Shown: one piece after another, positions 11,760 to 21,563 of the stretch
How positions within the stretch are numbered: position 1 is the stretch's first letter
How the letters are laid out: the number at the start of each line of letters is the position of its first letter
Assembly: GCA_026315105.1 (NCBI GenBank)
Contig: CM048755.1
Span: 215,872,333 to 215,936,332, forward strand
Direction: 5' to 3'
Length of the DNA stretch: 64,000 nt
Source of the DNA: Locusta migratoria
Lineage: Eukaryota; Arthropoda; Insecta; Orthoptera; Acrididae
The notes under the pieces: generated by a model
The model's database searches: none
What the model saw: the letters and a program-made list of their open reading frames with translations, nothing else
Told to the model about the DNA's origin: nothing
Position numbers and translations under genes: made by a program

Positions 11760-12440
11760 GGGGAGAGACTGGAGTGTGGTTGGCAGAATGGAAGACATAC
11801 GTGAGGCTAGAGTGCATGCAACAGAGGGAGGGTGGTGGGGCAAGGACTAGTATAGGTTTAGGTCTGGAGGATTGCGCGAGTGTAGGATATATTGTAGGGA
11901 GAATTTCCAACCTATGCAGCTCAGAAAAGCTGGCGTTTGTAGGGAGGATCCACATGGCACATGATGTGTAACAGTCATTGAAGTGAGCCACATCATACAG
12001 GGCTGCATGCTCTGCAACAGGATGGTCCAGTTGTCTCCTGGGCACCATTCATGCAGACAGACAGCTTGTTACTGGTATTGACCATGTAGAAAGCTGCATA
12101 GTGATTGCAGCTCAGTTTGTAGATCACATGACTGTTTTCACAGGTTGCCCTGCCACTTATAGGATAGGAAATGCATGTGATGGGACTGGAGTAGGTGGTG
12201 GTCTGTTGCAGGGACATGAGCCATGGGGCAAAGGATTGGGCACAGGGATGGAGTAGGGATGGTCAAGGACATTACGTAGGATTGGTGGGTATCAGAATAC
12301 CACTGTAGGAGGGGTGGGGAGGATATTGTTTAGGGTATTTCTCATTTCAGGGCAGGATGGAAGGTATTTGAAACCCTAGGGTAGAATGTGGTTTAACTGC
12401 TCCAGTCCTAGGTGGTTCTGGGTCACAAAGGGGTGCTCCT
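11760..12440 (-). pseudogene. Penelope-like linker and GIY-YIG endonuclease fragment
   Basis: Reading leftward on the minus strand, a block near 12350 resembles PEMRNTLNNILPTPPTVVF and is followed by an RNVLDHPYSIPVPNPLPHGS block, the PLE linker also seen in PLE 1. From 12160 to 12000 come GRATCENSHVIYKLSCNHY, AFYMVNTSNKLSVCMN and a TTGPS block, matching the nuclease segment where intact copies have YIGET.NKL..R.N. In the next frame, HFNDCYTSCAMWILP continues the domain to about 11900. Frameshifts near 12030 and 12200 and a changed nuclease motif (YMVNT in place of the usual YIGET) show it is dead. Confidence 0.8.
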
Positions 12441-12640
12441 TTGTGGTCCCTTCCTCCCTGTCTGTCAGACAGCACTGGAACATTTCCCCCACCCTGCCAT
12501 GCATCTCTCCCCTCCCTTCCTTCTTCCCTCTCCATGCTGCCTCCTCACCCCTTCCTCACCCCAGCCACTGGTTGCTTTTGTCTTGGCCATCCTGGTCCTG
12601 CAGCCTGGCTACAATGGCTGAAGATGACAGTCGTGTTCAT

Positions 12641-12641
<1 letters not shown>

Positions 12642-12678
<37 letters not shown>

Positions 12679-12679
12679 A
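12642..12679. repeat. (GT)n(GA)n compound microsatellite
   Basis: Reverse-complement counterpart of the tract at 11524-11609, but shorter (about 7 GT and 12 GA units). Confidence 0.95.
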
Positions 12680-12830
12680 AGGCTGTGTTTCTCCATATTA
12701 TTACAAAGGCCATAACAGCCAAAAGCTATTCAATAAGTTGTATTCTCTTATGCATGCCTATCTGCAGCTCATCAAGACGTCTCTGTGGTAAGAAGCAACC
12801 TATCTGCTTAAAAATATTGTTGAATCCTTT

Positions 12831-13585
12831 CTAGAATGTCTGCTGTTCGCACTGTATCACAGTAGTTTTATTATTATGTATATTACAGAACATATTTTAT
12901 TTGCTCTTCATAAATTACTAATAGGTGATCAATTAATAATTAGAAATAAAAGAATCTGTGATAAAGACTTCAGAAATATTCTTTTCAAGAACTGAATTTT
13001 CATTACAGTTTTATTCTGAATTTCCTTGCTTTGAGGAAAGCAAATTCATTTATTACTTCACTGTACTCAAGTTCAACACCTAAGTTGCTTTATATCAACC
13101 GCATTGCCAAATCTGATAGTCTGCTTTCACCCATTCTCAACAATAAGAAGTTTTTATTATTTTTAATTTTCGTGAACTGCTTTCAGAAAATACTGTGCCC
13201 ACTGACATTGTTAAAAATTTCCTTTGAGCAATTTCAATTTTTGTATGATAAATCAAATTTTGCAAAAAAAAAATCAGCATATCTTGATGAGATGCTGTGT
13301 CCATATCCTTAATTAGCTCTTTGGCCTGGAATTTGAAACCTGATATTTTATTCACTAGTTCTCCTGTATCAATGTTCTGTTATATTTACTATCAAAATCA
13401 ACTGTAATTTTTGAAGATCAGATAAAGAGCTCACATTTAATGCCTTTCCTAACAGAATTAAAATCAGATGAAATCATGTCATATATGTCAGCCCTGCTTT
13501 CTATTTCACTTACTAATCAATCATATACTTTGAAGCACTTTGCCTCAAACAGTTTCGCAGCACAGATGAAGGGTGTGTCTCATAT
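12831..13585. other. No gene recognised
   Basis: AT-rich. No motif I can assign. Confidence 0.45.
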
Positions 13586-13587
13586 TA

Positions 13588-15062
13588 CACTCATGCTCAT
13601 AAATTAAGGATAATGCTGATACATGGTGAAACAATGCTCTGGTGGGTAGTTTGCGGGTTTAAATCACCTTGGGGTATGGCCATGTGGTGCATTTGATCTG
13701 CGGTTGTCACATGGTGGCACTGGCAGCAGTCCACATACACAGAGGTGTGTTGGTGCATGTCATAGCACAGTGCAGCAAGTAAGTGTGCAGATGTTTTCAG
13801 ACATGCTAATGGTGGCTGTGTGTTGAAAATGGATCAAAGAACACATATTGATGACATATAATACTAGGGCGAATGGGGGCTGATCAAACACAGCAGGTCA
13901 TAGCACGGGCCCTCTGTGTTCCACAAAATGTGACTTCAAGATTATGGCAACAATTCCAGCAAACAGAAAACGTGTCCAGGCACTAAGGTATGAGATGTCC
14001 ATTGTGTACAACACCACAAGAAGATCGATATCTCACCATCAGTGCACACAGATGGCCATAGAGTACTGTAGATAGACTGGCTCAGGACCTTGCCGCAGCC
14101 ACTGGAACAGTTATCACTAGACTCACAGTCTACAGATGACTGAACAGACATGGTTTATTTGCCCGGGGACCTGCAAGGTGCATTCCACTGATCCCTGGTC
14201 ACAGGAGAGCCCATAAAGCCTGGTGTCAAGAACACAGTACATGGTCATTGGAACAGTGGTGTCAGGTTCACAGACGAGTCCAGGTATAGTCTGAACAGAG
14301 ATTCACACTGGGTTTTCATCTGGAGTGAATCAGGAACCAGATACCAACCGCGTAATGTCCTCTAAAGGGACCTGTATGGAGGTAGTGGTTTATTGGTTTG
14401 GGGTGGGATTGATGCATGTACACCCCTGCATGACTTTGATAGAGGAACTGTAACAGGTCAGGTGTATCGGGATGTCATTTTACACCAGTATGTCTATCTT
14501 TTCAGGGCTGCAGTGAGTCCCACCTTCCTCCTGATGGATGATAATGCATGGTCCCACTGAGCTGTCATTGTGGAGGAGTAATTTGAAACAGAAAATGTCA
14601 GGCGAATGGAGTGGCCTGCCTGTTTCCCGGAACTAAACCCCATCAAGCACATGTGGGATGCACTCAGTCGACATAGTGCTGCACGTCTTCAAACACATAG
14701 GACACTTCAGGACCTCCGACAGACACTGGTGCTAGGATTGGGGGAGGGAGGGGGGGGGGGTGCAGACCCCATCAGATGCTCAACCACCAGATCCAGAGTA
14801 TGCCAGCCCATTGTGTGGCCTGAGTATGTGTGTAAGGTGATCATATCCCATATTGATCTTGGGGTACATGCGCAGGAAACAGTGGTGTTTTGAAACACAT
14901 GTGTTTTGGGACGTTTTTCTCAATTTTTCACCAATACCATGGACTTACAGATCTGTGTCATATGTGTTCCCTATGTGCCTATGCTATTAGTGCCAGTTTT
15001 GTGTAGTGCCATGTTGTGTGGCACCACAATCTGCAATTATCCTTAATTTATGAGCATGAGAG
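13588..15062 (+). mobile_element. Tc1-like transposon with preserved ends
   Basis: The ends share CTCATGCTCATAAATTAAGG, in the forward sense at 13590 and as reverse complement ending near 15060, with about 27 bp of near-identity. TA dinucleotides flank both ends (13586-13587 and 15063-15064). Total length is 1475 bp, close to a normal Tc1 element. The interior carries a degraded plus-strand transposase. It sits directly against the 3' tail of the LINE that starts at 15064. Confidence 0.9.
13860..14780 (+). pseudogene. Tc1 transposase, decayed
   Basis: In order along the plus strand: a helix-turn-helix block (TQQVIARALCVPQNVTSRLW), a second DNA-binding block (CTTPQEDRYLTISAHRWP and ISRLTVYR-like), RGPARCIPLIPGHRRAHKAW with HSTWSLEQW, and an FTDESRY-like segment near 14270 that carries the first catalytic Asp region. 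Near 14550 comes the second Asp region (a decayed LPPDG..CMVP) and at 14606-14650 WPACFPELNPIKHMWD, where the usual catalytic E of LNPIEH is replaced by K. A G-rich run near 14745 and many stops and frameshifts make it nonfunctional. In life the protein cuts and pastes the element at TA sites. Confidence 0.85.
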
Positions 15063-15094
15063 TAGATAAGATTAGATTAGATCAGATTAGTTGT

Positions 15095-15695
15095 TCTCTC
15101 CACAGATCCACATTGAGGAGATCCTTGTGGATGTGGAACATGTCAATATATCATTTTTTACAAGCTTATGTGATAATACTAATAGTATGAATACATACAT
15201 CACTTGGTTCCATTCAAAAATTCATCAATGGGGTAAAAGGAGTTGGCCACTTCTAAGTCTTTCAGGCTCCACTTAAACTGTCTGTATTTGTATCTAAATT
15301 TTTATCATTGATTGTAAATTATTGAAAATATGTAGACCTGAGTAGTGGACCCTTTTTTGAACTGAAATAAGTGCTTTAAAGTCCTTGCTTGGATCGTTTT
15401 TGTTCCTAGTATTGAATGTATGAATTGAGCCGTTTGTTGGAAAAAATGGATATATTATTTACCACAAATTTCACTATGGAATAAATATATTAAAGGGCAA
15501 TATTTATTATACCTAGTTCTTTGAAGGGGCTTCCACATGATTTCCATCAATTTACTCCACAAATACATGCTTTTGGACTCTGAAAATTTTTGCTTCACTT
15601 GAAGAGTTACCTCAAAATATTATACCAGTACCATACGATATTATGGAATGAAAGCTTTTCTATTTTTATGTAACCTACATCTGATAACATCCAAA
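15095..15695 (-). pseudogene. LINE polyprotein C-terminal tail
   Basis: Minus-strand translation gives the usual end of CR1/Jockey-group proteins: a block resembling IHTFNTRNKND at about 15420-15390, then VQKRVHYSGLHIFNNL, then a decayed equivalent of the final YSLDEFL block, followed by a noncoding 3' end and the GATTA tail. Several stops interrupt it. It connects to the RT part at 19422 once the hAT is ignored. Confidence 0.7.
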
Positions 15696-16079
15696 CAGTG
15701 GCAGCACTAGGTGTCGGCAACATTAGCAGCATCGGCAAGCGACAACGGCTACACGCCTGTGGGTGCCTCGCAAATCATTGTTGAAATTTTAGATTTTTTT
15801 TCTTTTTTTATATTTGATGTTTAGTGGTGCTTTTCAACTAGGTTATGTAACAATGACCTGCATCTAACTTACACTAGCTTAACAAAAGGACAAACACAAC
15901 ATCCATACCCAAGAGTTGGATTTGACCCCCAACGAGAGTGATCTCGCTCACCGTGGTATGATGCCTTAGTGCGCTTGGCCATTCCCAGCTGGCAGCTATT
16001 TAGTTGTTCATATTTATTTCTATATGCGTGCAGAAATGAAGTAATTTTTAGTTCTCTAATTGACAGACTAGGGACTCCT

Positions 16080-16970
16080 CAGATACGACTTGGCAAACGA
16101 TCTGGAATGAGATGGGGAGCTATTAATATCAATGGGGATTACAATGGGAAGAAGGTAGAGCTGGCAGAAGCTTCAAGTAAGATGGGGTTAGATGTTTTAG
16201 CTGTTAGTGACATTAGAGTAAGGGGAGAGAAAGAGGATGAAGTCGGAGAATACAAGGTCTACCTGTCAGGAGTCAAAGTAGGGTGTAGGATTTTACATCA
16301 GGAAAGCAATCGAACCCAGCATAATTGCAATAAGCTATGTAAATGAACAACTGATTTGGATAGATTTGGCCATCACCAGCAAGAAAATTAGGATTGTGTC
16401 AGTGTATTCACCCTGTGAAGGGACATAAACATGAGATGGACAGATTTTACAAAGCACTTACTGATGTAGTTGTTAGAGTGAAGGATAAGGATAGTGTTTT
16501 ACTCATGGGTGATTTCAACGCCAGGATAGGAAATCGAACAGAAGGTTATGAAAAGGTTATGGGTAAGTTTGGAGGCCAACAAGAACTGAAAACAGCTCTT
16601 GGATTTCTGTTCCAGTATGGGCTTAGTTATCACAAACTCCTTCTTTAAGCATAAGGACATTCACCGCTAAACTTGGGAAGGAAGGGGAACCAGATCTATC
16701 ATTGATATATAATAACAGACCAGGAATTCAGGAAGACAGTTTTGTGAGGCCAAAACAGCAGAAAGTCAGGCCCATGTGTAGAAGGATAAGAGTGGAGAAG
16801 CTTCAAGACAAGGAAATTAGGCAAAAATACATAACAGTGATCTCAGAAAGGTACCAATTAATTGAATGTAATGATTTACAGTCACTTGAAGAGGAATGGT
16901 CAAGGTACAGGGACACACTACTGGAAGCAGCTAGAGAATGTCTTGGAACAGTAGTATGAAAGGCAGGAAG
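16080..16970 (+). pseudogene. RTE endonuclease domain, copy 1
   Basis: This is the apurinic-type endonuclease half of an RTE protein, of the kind often annotated in insects as craniofacial development protein 2-like. Blocks in order: GAININGDYNGKKVELAEA, GLDVLAVSDIRVRG, then after a deletion near 16280 (the GRAQWG segment of copy 2 is missing) SPCEGT-like and MGDFNARIGNRTEGYEKV at 16500-16560, where the catalytic D and N are kept. Further frameshifts fall near 16430 and 16600-16690, where the SMGLVITNSFF and DYIIT blocks are disrupted. The end of the domain joins the coiled, basic linker at 16938. Confidence 0.85.
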
Positions 16971-18904
16971 AAGCAGACAGCTTGGTGGAATGACACAGTC
17001 AAGGCAGCCTGTAAAAAGAAAAAGAAGGCATTTCAAAAATGTCTCCATACTAGAAATCAGGCAGACAGAGAAAATTATGTTGAAGAAAGAAACAAAGCCA
17101 AACAGATAATTGCAGACTCCAAGCAGAAATCATGGGAAGGCTTTGGAAACAAGCTAGAAACTCTGGGTCAAGCCGCGGGAAAACCATTTTGGAGCATAAT
17201 TAGCAATCTTCGAAAGGAAGGGAAGAAGGAATTAACAAGTGTTTTGGACAGGTCAGGAAAGCTGCTAGTCAATCTTGTTGATGCCTTGAGCAGATGGTGG
17301 GAATATTTTGAAGAATTGCTCAATGTAGGTGAAACGTTCAATGATGTGTCAGATTTTCAGGTAGAATGGGATAGGAACGATGATGGAAACAGGATCTCAT
17401 TTGAGGAAGTGGAGAAAATGGTCAGTAGATTACAGTGCAATAAAGCGGCTGGGGTGGATGAAATTAAGCCGGAACTTGTCAAATACAGTGGAATATCAGG
17501 TCTCAAATGGTTACACAGGATAATTGAAAAGGCGTGGGAATCAGGGCAGGTTCTGTCTGACTGGACGAAAGCTGTAATCACACCAATTTTCGGACATGGA
17601 AACAGAAAAGATTGCAACAACTATCGAGGTATCTCGTTAATTAGTGTTGTAGGCAAAATATTCTCAGGTATTGTTGAAAGGAGAGTGCGAGTATTAATTG
17701 AGGACAAGTTAGATGAAAATCAGTGTGAGTTTAGGCCTCTAAGGCTGTCAGGACCAGATCTTTAGCCTACGGCAGGTAATGGAAAAGTGCTATGAGTGCA
17801 ACAGGGAATTGTATGTATGTTTCATAGATCTGGAAAAGACTTGTGATTGTGTTCCTAGGAGGACGCTACTGTCAGTTCTAGAAGATTATGGTTTAGGAGG
17901 CAAACATCTGCATGCAATTAAAGGGCTTTACGTAGACTGCGGGCAGCAGTTAGAGTAGATGGCAAATTAAGCTCATGGTTCAGGGTAGTTTCAGGGGTAA
18001 GACAAAGCTATAACCTGTCACCACTGTTCATATTATTCATGGATCATATGTTGAAAACAATAGACTGGCAGGGCAGGATCGAAATAGGTCAAAACAAAAT
18101 AAGGAGTCTCGCATATGCAGATGACTTACAATGGCTGAATCGATTGAAAGGTTGCAAACTAATATTTCAGAGCTCGATCAGAGGTGCAAGGATTATGATA
18201 TGAAGATCAGCATCCCCAAAACGAAAGTAATGTCTGTGGGAAAGAGATTCAAACAGATTGAGTGTCAGATAGGAGGAACAAAGTTAGAACAGGTAGACAG
18301 TTTCAAGTACCTGGGATGTATTTTCTCACAGGATGGCAACATAGTGAAAGAACTGGAATCGAGGTGCAGCAAAGCTAATGCAGTGAGTGCTCAGCTAAGA
18401 TCTACTCTCTTCTGCAAGAAGGAAGTAAGTACCAAGACTAAGTTAGCAGTGCACCGCTCTATCTTTCGACCAACTTTGTTGTATGGGAGCAAAAGTTGGG
18501 TGGATACAGGTTACCTTATTCATAAGGTAGAAGTTACAGATATGAAAGTAGCAAGAATGATTGCAGGTACTAATAGATGGGAAAAATGGCAGGAGGGTGT
18601 CCATAATGAGGAAATCAAAGAAAAACTGGGAATGAAAACCATAGATGAAGCAGTTAGAGCGAACAGACTGAGATGGTGGGGTCATGTTACACGCATGGGA
18701 GAAGCAAGGTTACTTAAGAGACTCATGAGCTCAGCAGCAGAGGGTAAGAGGAGTCGAGGTAGACCAATAAGAAAGTACTTAGACTCGGTGCAGAATGATT
18801 CTGAAGTAAAAGGCATAACATCAGACGAGGCATCAATGTCAGCATTGAATAGGGGATCATGGAGGAATTTTATTAGAGGTACTATGCTCCATACTGAACG
18901 CTGA
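16938..18904 (+). pseudogene. RTE reverse transcriptase, copy 1
   Basis: The first open stretch, 16938-17765, has a Lys-rich linker then RT blocks NKAAGVDEIKPELVKYSG, WTKAVITPIF and NNYRGISLISVVGKIFS. A frameshift near 17745 breaks the GFRP..GCQDQIF block. From 17766 to 18130 the palm is present in shifted frames. At 18110-18135 the YADD active site is read as LAYADDL, but a 6-bp loss relative to copy 2 removes two following residues and a new start is used. The last open stretch (18131-18904) carries the thumb and the C-terminal RRWWGHVTRMGE and GRPIRKYLDSVQ blocks common to this family. Dead by frameshifts, but otherwise well preserved. Confidence 0.88.
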
Positions 18905-19020
18905 CAGTCATAATCAGTCTCTAATGATGATGATGATGATGATGATACTTGAAAATTAACTTCTTCTGTACATTTTAGAAAACAATTTGGAAGAAGCATA
19001 TCCAAATGTTTATATAACAA

Positions 19021-19145
19021 TCAGAATCATGCTGACAGTCCCAGTCTGTACAGGTTCGGCAGAGAGGAGCTTCACATACTTGAGAAGCACAGTGAGCTAA
19101 GAAACACAATCTGCATTGTCAGTACTATCAACTGAAGCCGAAATA
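19021..19145 (+). pseudogene. hAT dimerisation-domain remnant in copy 1
   Basis: Plus-strand reading gives VPVCTGSAERSFTYL, a short deletion, RSTVS, then ALSVLSTEAEIAAS, the hAT C-terminal dimerisation domain. Copy 2 has the same block with an extra KLIKTNLK stretch, so this copy has lost about 25 bp. Confidence 0.85.
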
Positions 19146-19421
19146 GCGGCTAGTATTAATTAAGATGTGATCTTAAAATAATTCAGTGACACAAAAAGCT
19201 GAAAAGTTTCTCTATTTTAATTTGTGTTTGTTTATTGTAATTTTTGTCACTGCAAAAATACATGCATATTATATTAATAAAATTTTAGTACTTTAATTAT
19301 TAATGTATAATTCAGCTCATTTTATTTAACATTTTCTTCCTTACTTAAAAAATGAAAGGGGCCTCGCAAAGATGAGTTTGCCAATGCCTAGTTTCTGTCT
19401 AGTGCCACCACTGCATCCAAA

Positions 19422-21560
19422 TTGCAGTAATGGATTTATTAAGTCATTTCAGCAGTTCTGTGGTGTGCTCCTCTCAACTAAATTTATTATCAAGTTGCAA
19501 TTTCAGGAATTTAATACTGTCAACGTCTTCTATCTGCTCTTTTTTATATTTTATGTATATGCTGTATGGAAACCTCTTACATGTTCTCAACTACATGTAG
19601 TGAGTCTTTTCAAAGTTTAATGTCAATGAGTTGGCTTTAACCCATTTCTTAATGTTCATGAAAATATTGTTAGGAGACCTTCCTAGAACTATCGTTGACA
19701 TGCTATTTATTGCAATACTTGTATCATCTGCAACCAAAATGAACTCTACTTCTTGCAGTCTAACTGATGAGAGGTCATCAATGTACAAAAGAAAAAGCAA
19801 TGGCTCTAAGATGGATTCTTGTGGTACACCATGTGTAATTTCTTCCCAATCTGATGATGACTGATGGCTTAATTCACTAGTCACTTGAACTGACACCTTG
19901 TGTTTCTTGTTAGTGAGGTATGACTTGAACCATTCTGCAGCATTGCCTGTGACACCATAGAATTCTAATTTACTTAAAGGGATGTTGGGTTCACACAATT
20001 AAATGCCTATGACAAATCAAAGAAAATACCTGCCATTTGTGATTTTTTATCTAATGAATGAATTATATTCTCACTGTGGATGTAAATAGCCTTTTCAGAA
20101 ATCCAAACTGTGTTTTGGCCACATTTTATTTGTGATCAGATGGTTGAGAAGCTGTTTGCAATTACGTTTTCTAGAATTTTTGAGAATGATGGCAAAAGTG
20201 AAATTAGTGAGTAGTTTGATGATATCGCTCTATCCCCTTTCAGTTACTAATGTACTTATCATCTACTCTTTATGCTATCTGTTCCTGTTCCTTTCTGGTT
20301 CTACCAGTCGCCTCTTTCGCTATTTCCCATATTGTTTTTATTGTGTTGCCTGACATTGGTATCTTCTTCTCATATTGCATTAGTTTAGATGATTGAATTA
20401 CTTTTCGTAATATTTTACAGCATTCCTTGTATTTAGCACTGGAGCTATTCTTGGCTGACAGATACATTTTCCTTTTTGTCCTAAAGGAAATCTTTATTCC
20501 TTGTGTAACCCATTCTTGAATATTGGAATGGCCTCTGCAACTTTCCAGTCTTTAGGTATGGATCTCTCATTAAGAAAGCAGTTGCATATAACAGCTAGAT
20601 ATGGGGCTATCGTATCAGCATACTCTGAAAGGAACCTAATTGGTATGCAATTGGGACAGGGAGACTTACTTTTGTTAAGTGATGTACGTTTCCTTAATAC
20701 TCCAGGGATACCTTCTTCTAAATTACGCATGCTGGCAGCTGTTCTTGATTCGAATTCTGGAATATTTGCTTTGCCCTCTTTCGTGATGGAATTTTGGAAA
20801 TCTGTGTTTAGCAATTCTCCTTTAGCACAACTGTCATCAATAACATCACCGTTGCTGTCGCTTGGTGAAAGTATTGATTGTGTTTTGCAGCAAGAATACT
20901 TTACATAGGACTATGGCCAGAATTTCTTGGGATGTACTACCAAATTACGTGACATGATTTTATTGTGGAAACTATTATAAGCTTCTCACTTTAAAGTCGA
21001 GTTTCTGTAAAATATTGCCAGTGATCTAACCTGTTCTGTGTACTACAGTGGGTCAGCCCTCTCTTTTGTTAATTTTTTTGTATAAGACTGTGGTATAAGT
21101 CACTCAATAGATGTTGTTATTATTTGTTTGAATGTAAGCCACATCTGATTTACACTAACATTGTTAGTTTCAAAAGACTGGAGAATCTCACTCAGAAAAG
21201 TGTTAATTGAATTTTTAACTAATTTTTTTCAATAAAAATATTTTTTGTTTAATTTTGGTGCATTTGATAAATCCAATATTCAGTCTTGCTATGACAACTC
21301 TGTGTTCACTAATCCTTATGTCTGTTTTGATGCTCTTTATTAAACTCCAGATTATTTGTTGCTAAGAGGTCAAGTATGTTTTCACAACCATTTACTGTTA
21401 TAGTGGGTTCATTAACTAATTGCTCGAGGTAATTTTCAGAGAATGCATTCAGTACAACTCTGGATGACATTTTATGCTTGCCTCTGATTTTGAACATGTA
21501 TTTTTGCCATCATATGGAGTGTACATTAAAGTCACCACCAATTAAAATTGTATGCTTTGG
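19422..21560 (-). pseudogene. LINE endonuclease C-terminus and reverse transcriptase, decayed
   Basis: From right to left: IGGDFNVHS (endonuclease motif with the conserved D and N) near 21550, NAFSENYLEQLVNEPT and NGCENILDLLATNN (21330-21450), a linker with IPEFESRTAA, then RT blocks IPIRFLSEYADTIAPYLA with IPKDWKVAEAIPIFK (20560-20700), LEFYGVTGNAAEWFKSYL and GVPQESILEPLLFLLYIDDL (19850-19960), and the active-site block VADDTSIAI (19720-19750), which keeps both aspartates, then KANSLTLNFEKT. Multiple frameshifts and stops separate these pieces. The region between 20000 and 20270 is the most degraded. The same family gives the larger LINE at 50864-58346. Confidence 0.85.
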
Positions 21561-21563
21561 GTC

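Larger units (their letters stand above)
11401..12830 (-). mobile_element. Penelope-like element 2 with inverted arms
   Basis: The left arm (about 11401-11760) and right arm (about 12440-12830) are reverse complements, each with a dinucleotide microsatellite and a block reading GCCATTGTGGCC or its complement. Between them the minus strand encodes the Penelope linker and part of the GIY-YIG region. Sequence and microsatellites differ from PLE 1, so it is a separate subfamily, yet it has the same inverted-arm arrangement. Confidence 0.8.
16053..18946 (+). mobile_element. RTE-type LINE copy 1, 5'-truncated
   Basis: The element starts at the position equal to 38525 of the longer copy at 38197-41488 and ends in a (GAT)n tail at 18922-18946, the typical microsatellite tail of RTE LINEs. 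Nucleotide identity with the second copy is high (I estimate above 90 percent by eye). It lies inside hAT copy 1. Comparison with hAT copy 2 places the insertion between ATTTTTAGT and a decayed TAAATACT, apparently with loss of a few bases and no clear TSD. Confidence 0.9.
15696..19413 (+). mobile_element. hAT element copy 1 (CAGTGGCGGCRCTAG family)
   Basis: The ends are inverted repeats starting CAGTGGCAGCACTAG and ending CTAGTGCCACCACTG. The 8-bp sequence CATCCAAA is duplicated exactly at 15688-15695 and 19414-19421. Internal sequence matches copy 2 (24271-25355) in reverse complement, including a remnant of the transposase dimerisation domain and an internal tRNA-like block (15905-15990). 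Most of the transposase is missing, so it is a deletion derivative. It carries an RTE LINE (16053-18946) that copy 2 lacks. Confidence 0.92.
15064..21563 (-). mobile_element. CR1/Jockey-group LINE, split by a hAT element
   Basis: The minus-strand LINE runs from an endonuclease fragment at its 5' side (about 21560) through RT to a 3' end at 15064, which carries a GATTA-type repeat tail on the plus strand (AGATTAGATTAGATCAGATTAG at 15069-15090). A 3.7-kb hAT (15696-19413) sits inside it with a perfect 8-bp duplication. The host LINE reads continuously across that insertion. It is cut off at 21560 within the endonuclease, where a sequence starting CAGTGGCAGG begins. Confidence 0.8.

Noticed and set aside
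11428..11850. Plus-strand frames across the (CT)n(CA)n tract
   Set aside because: Their length comes from the dinucleotide repeat; the real coding signal here is the minus-strand Penelope fragment.
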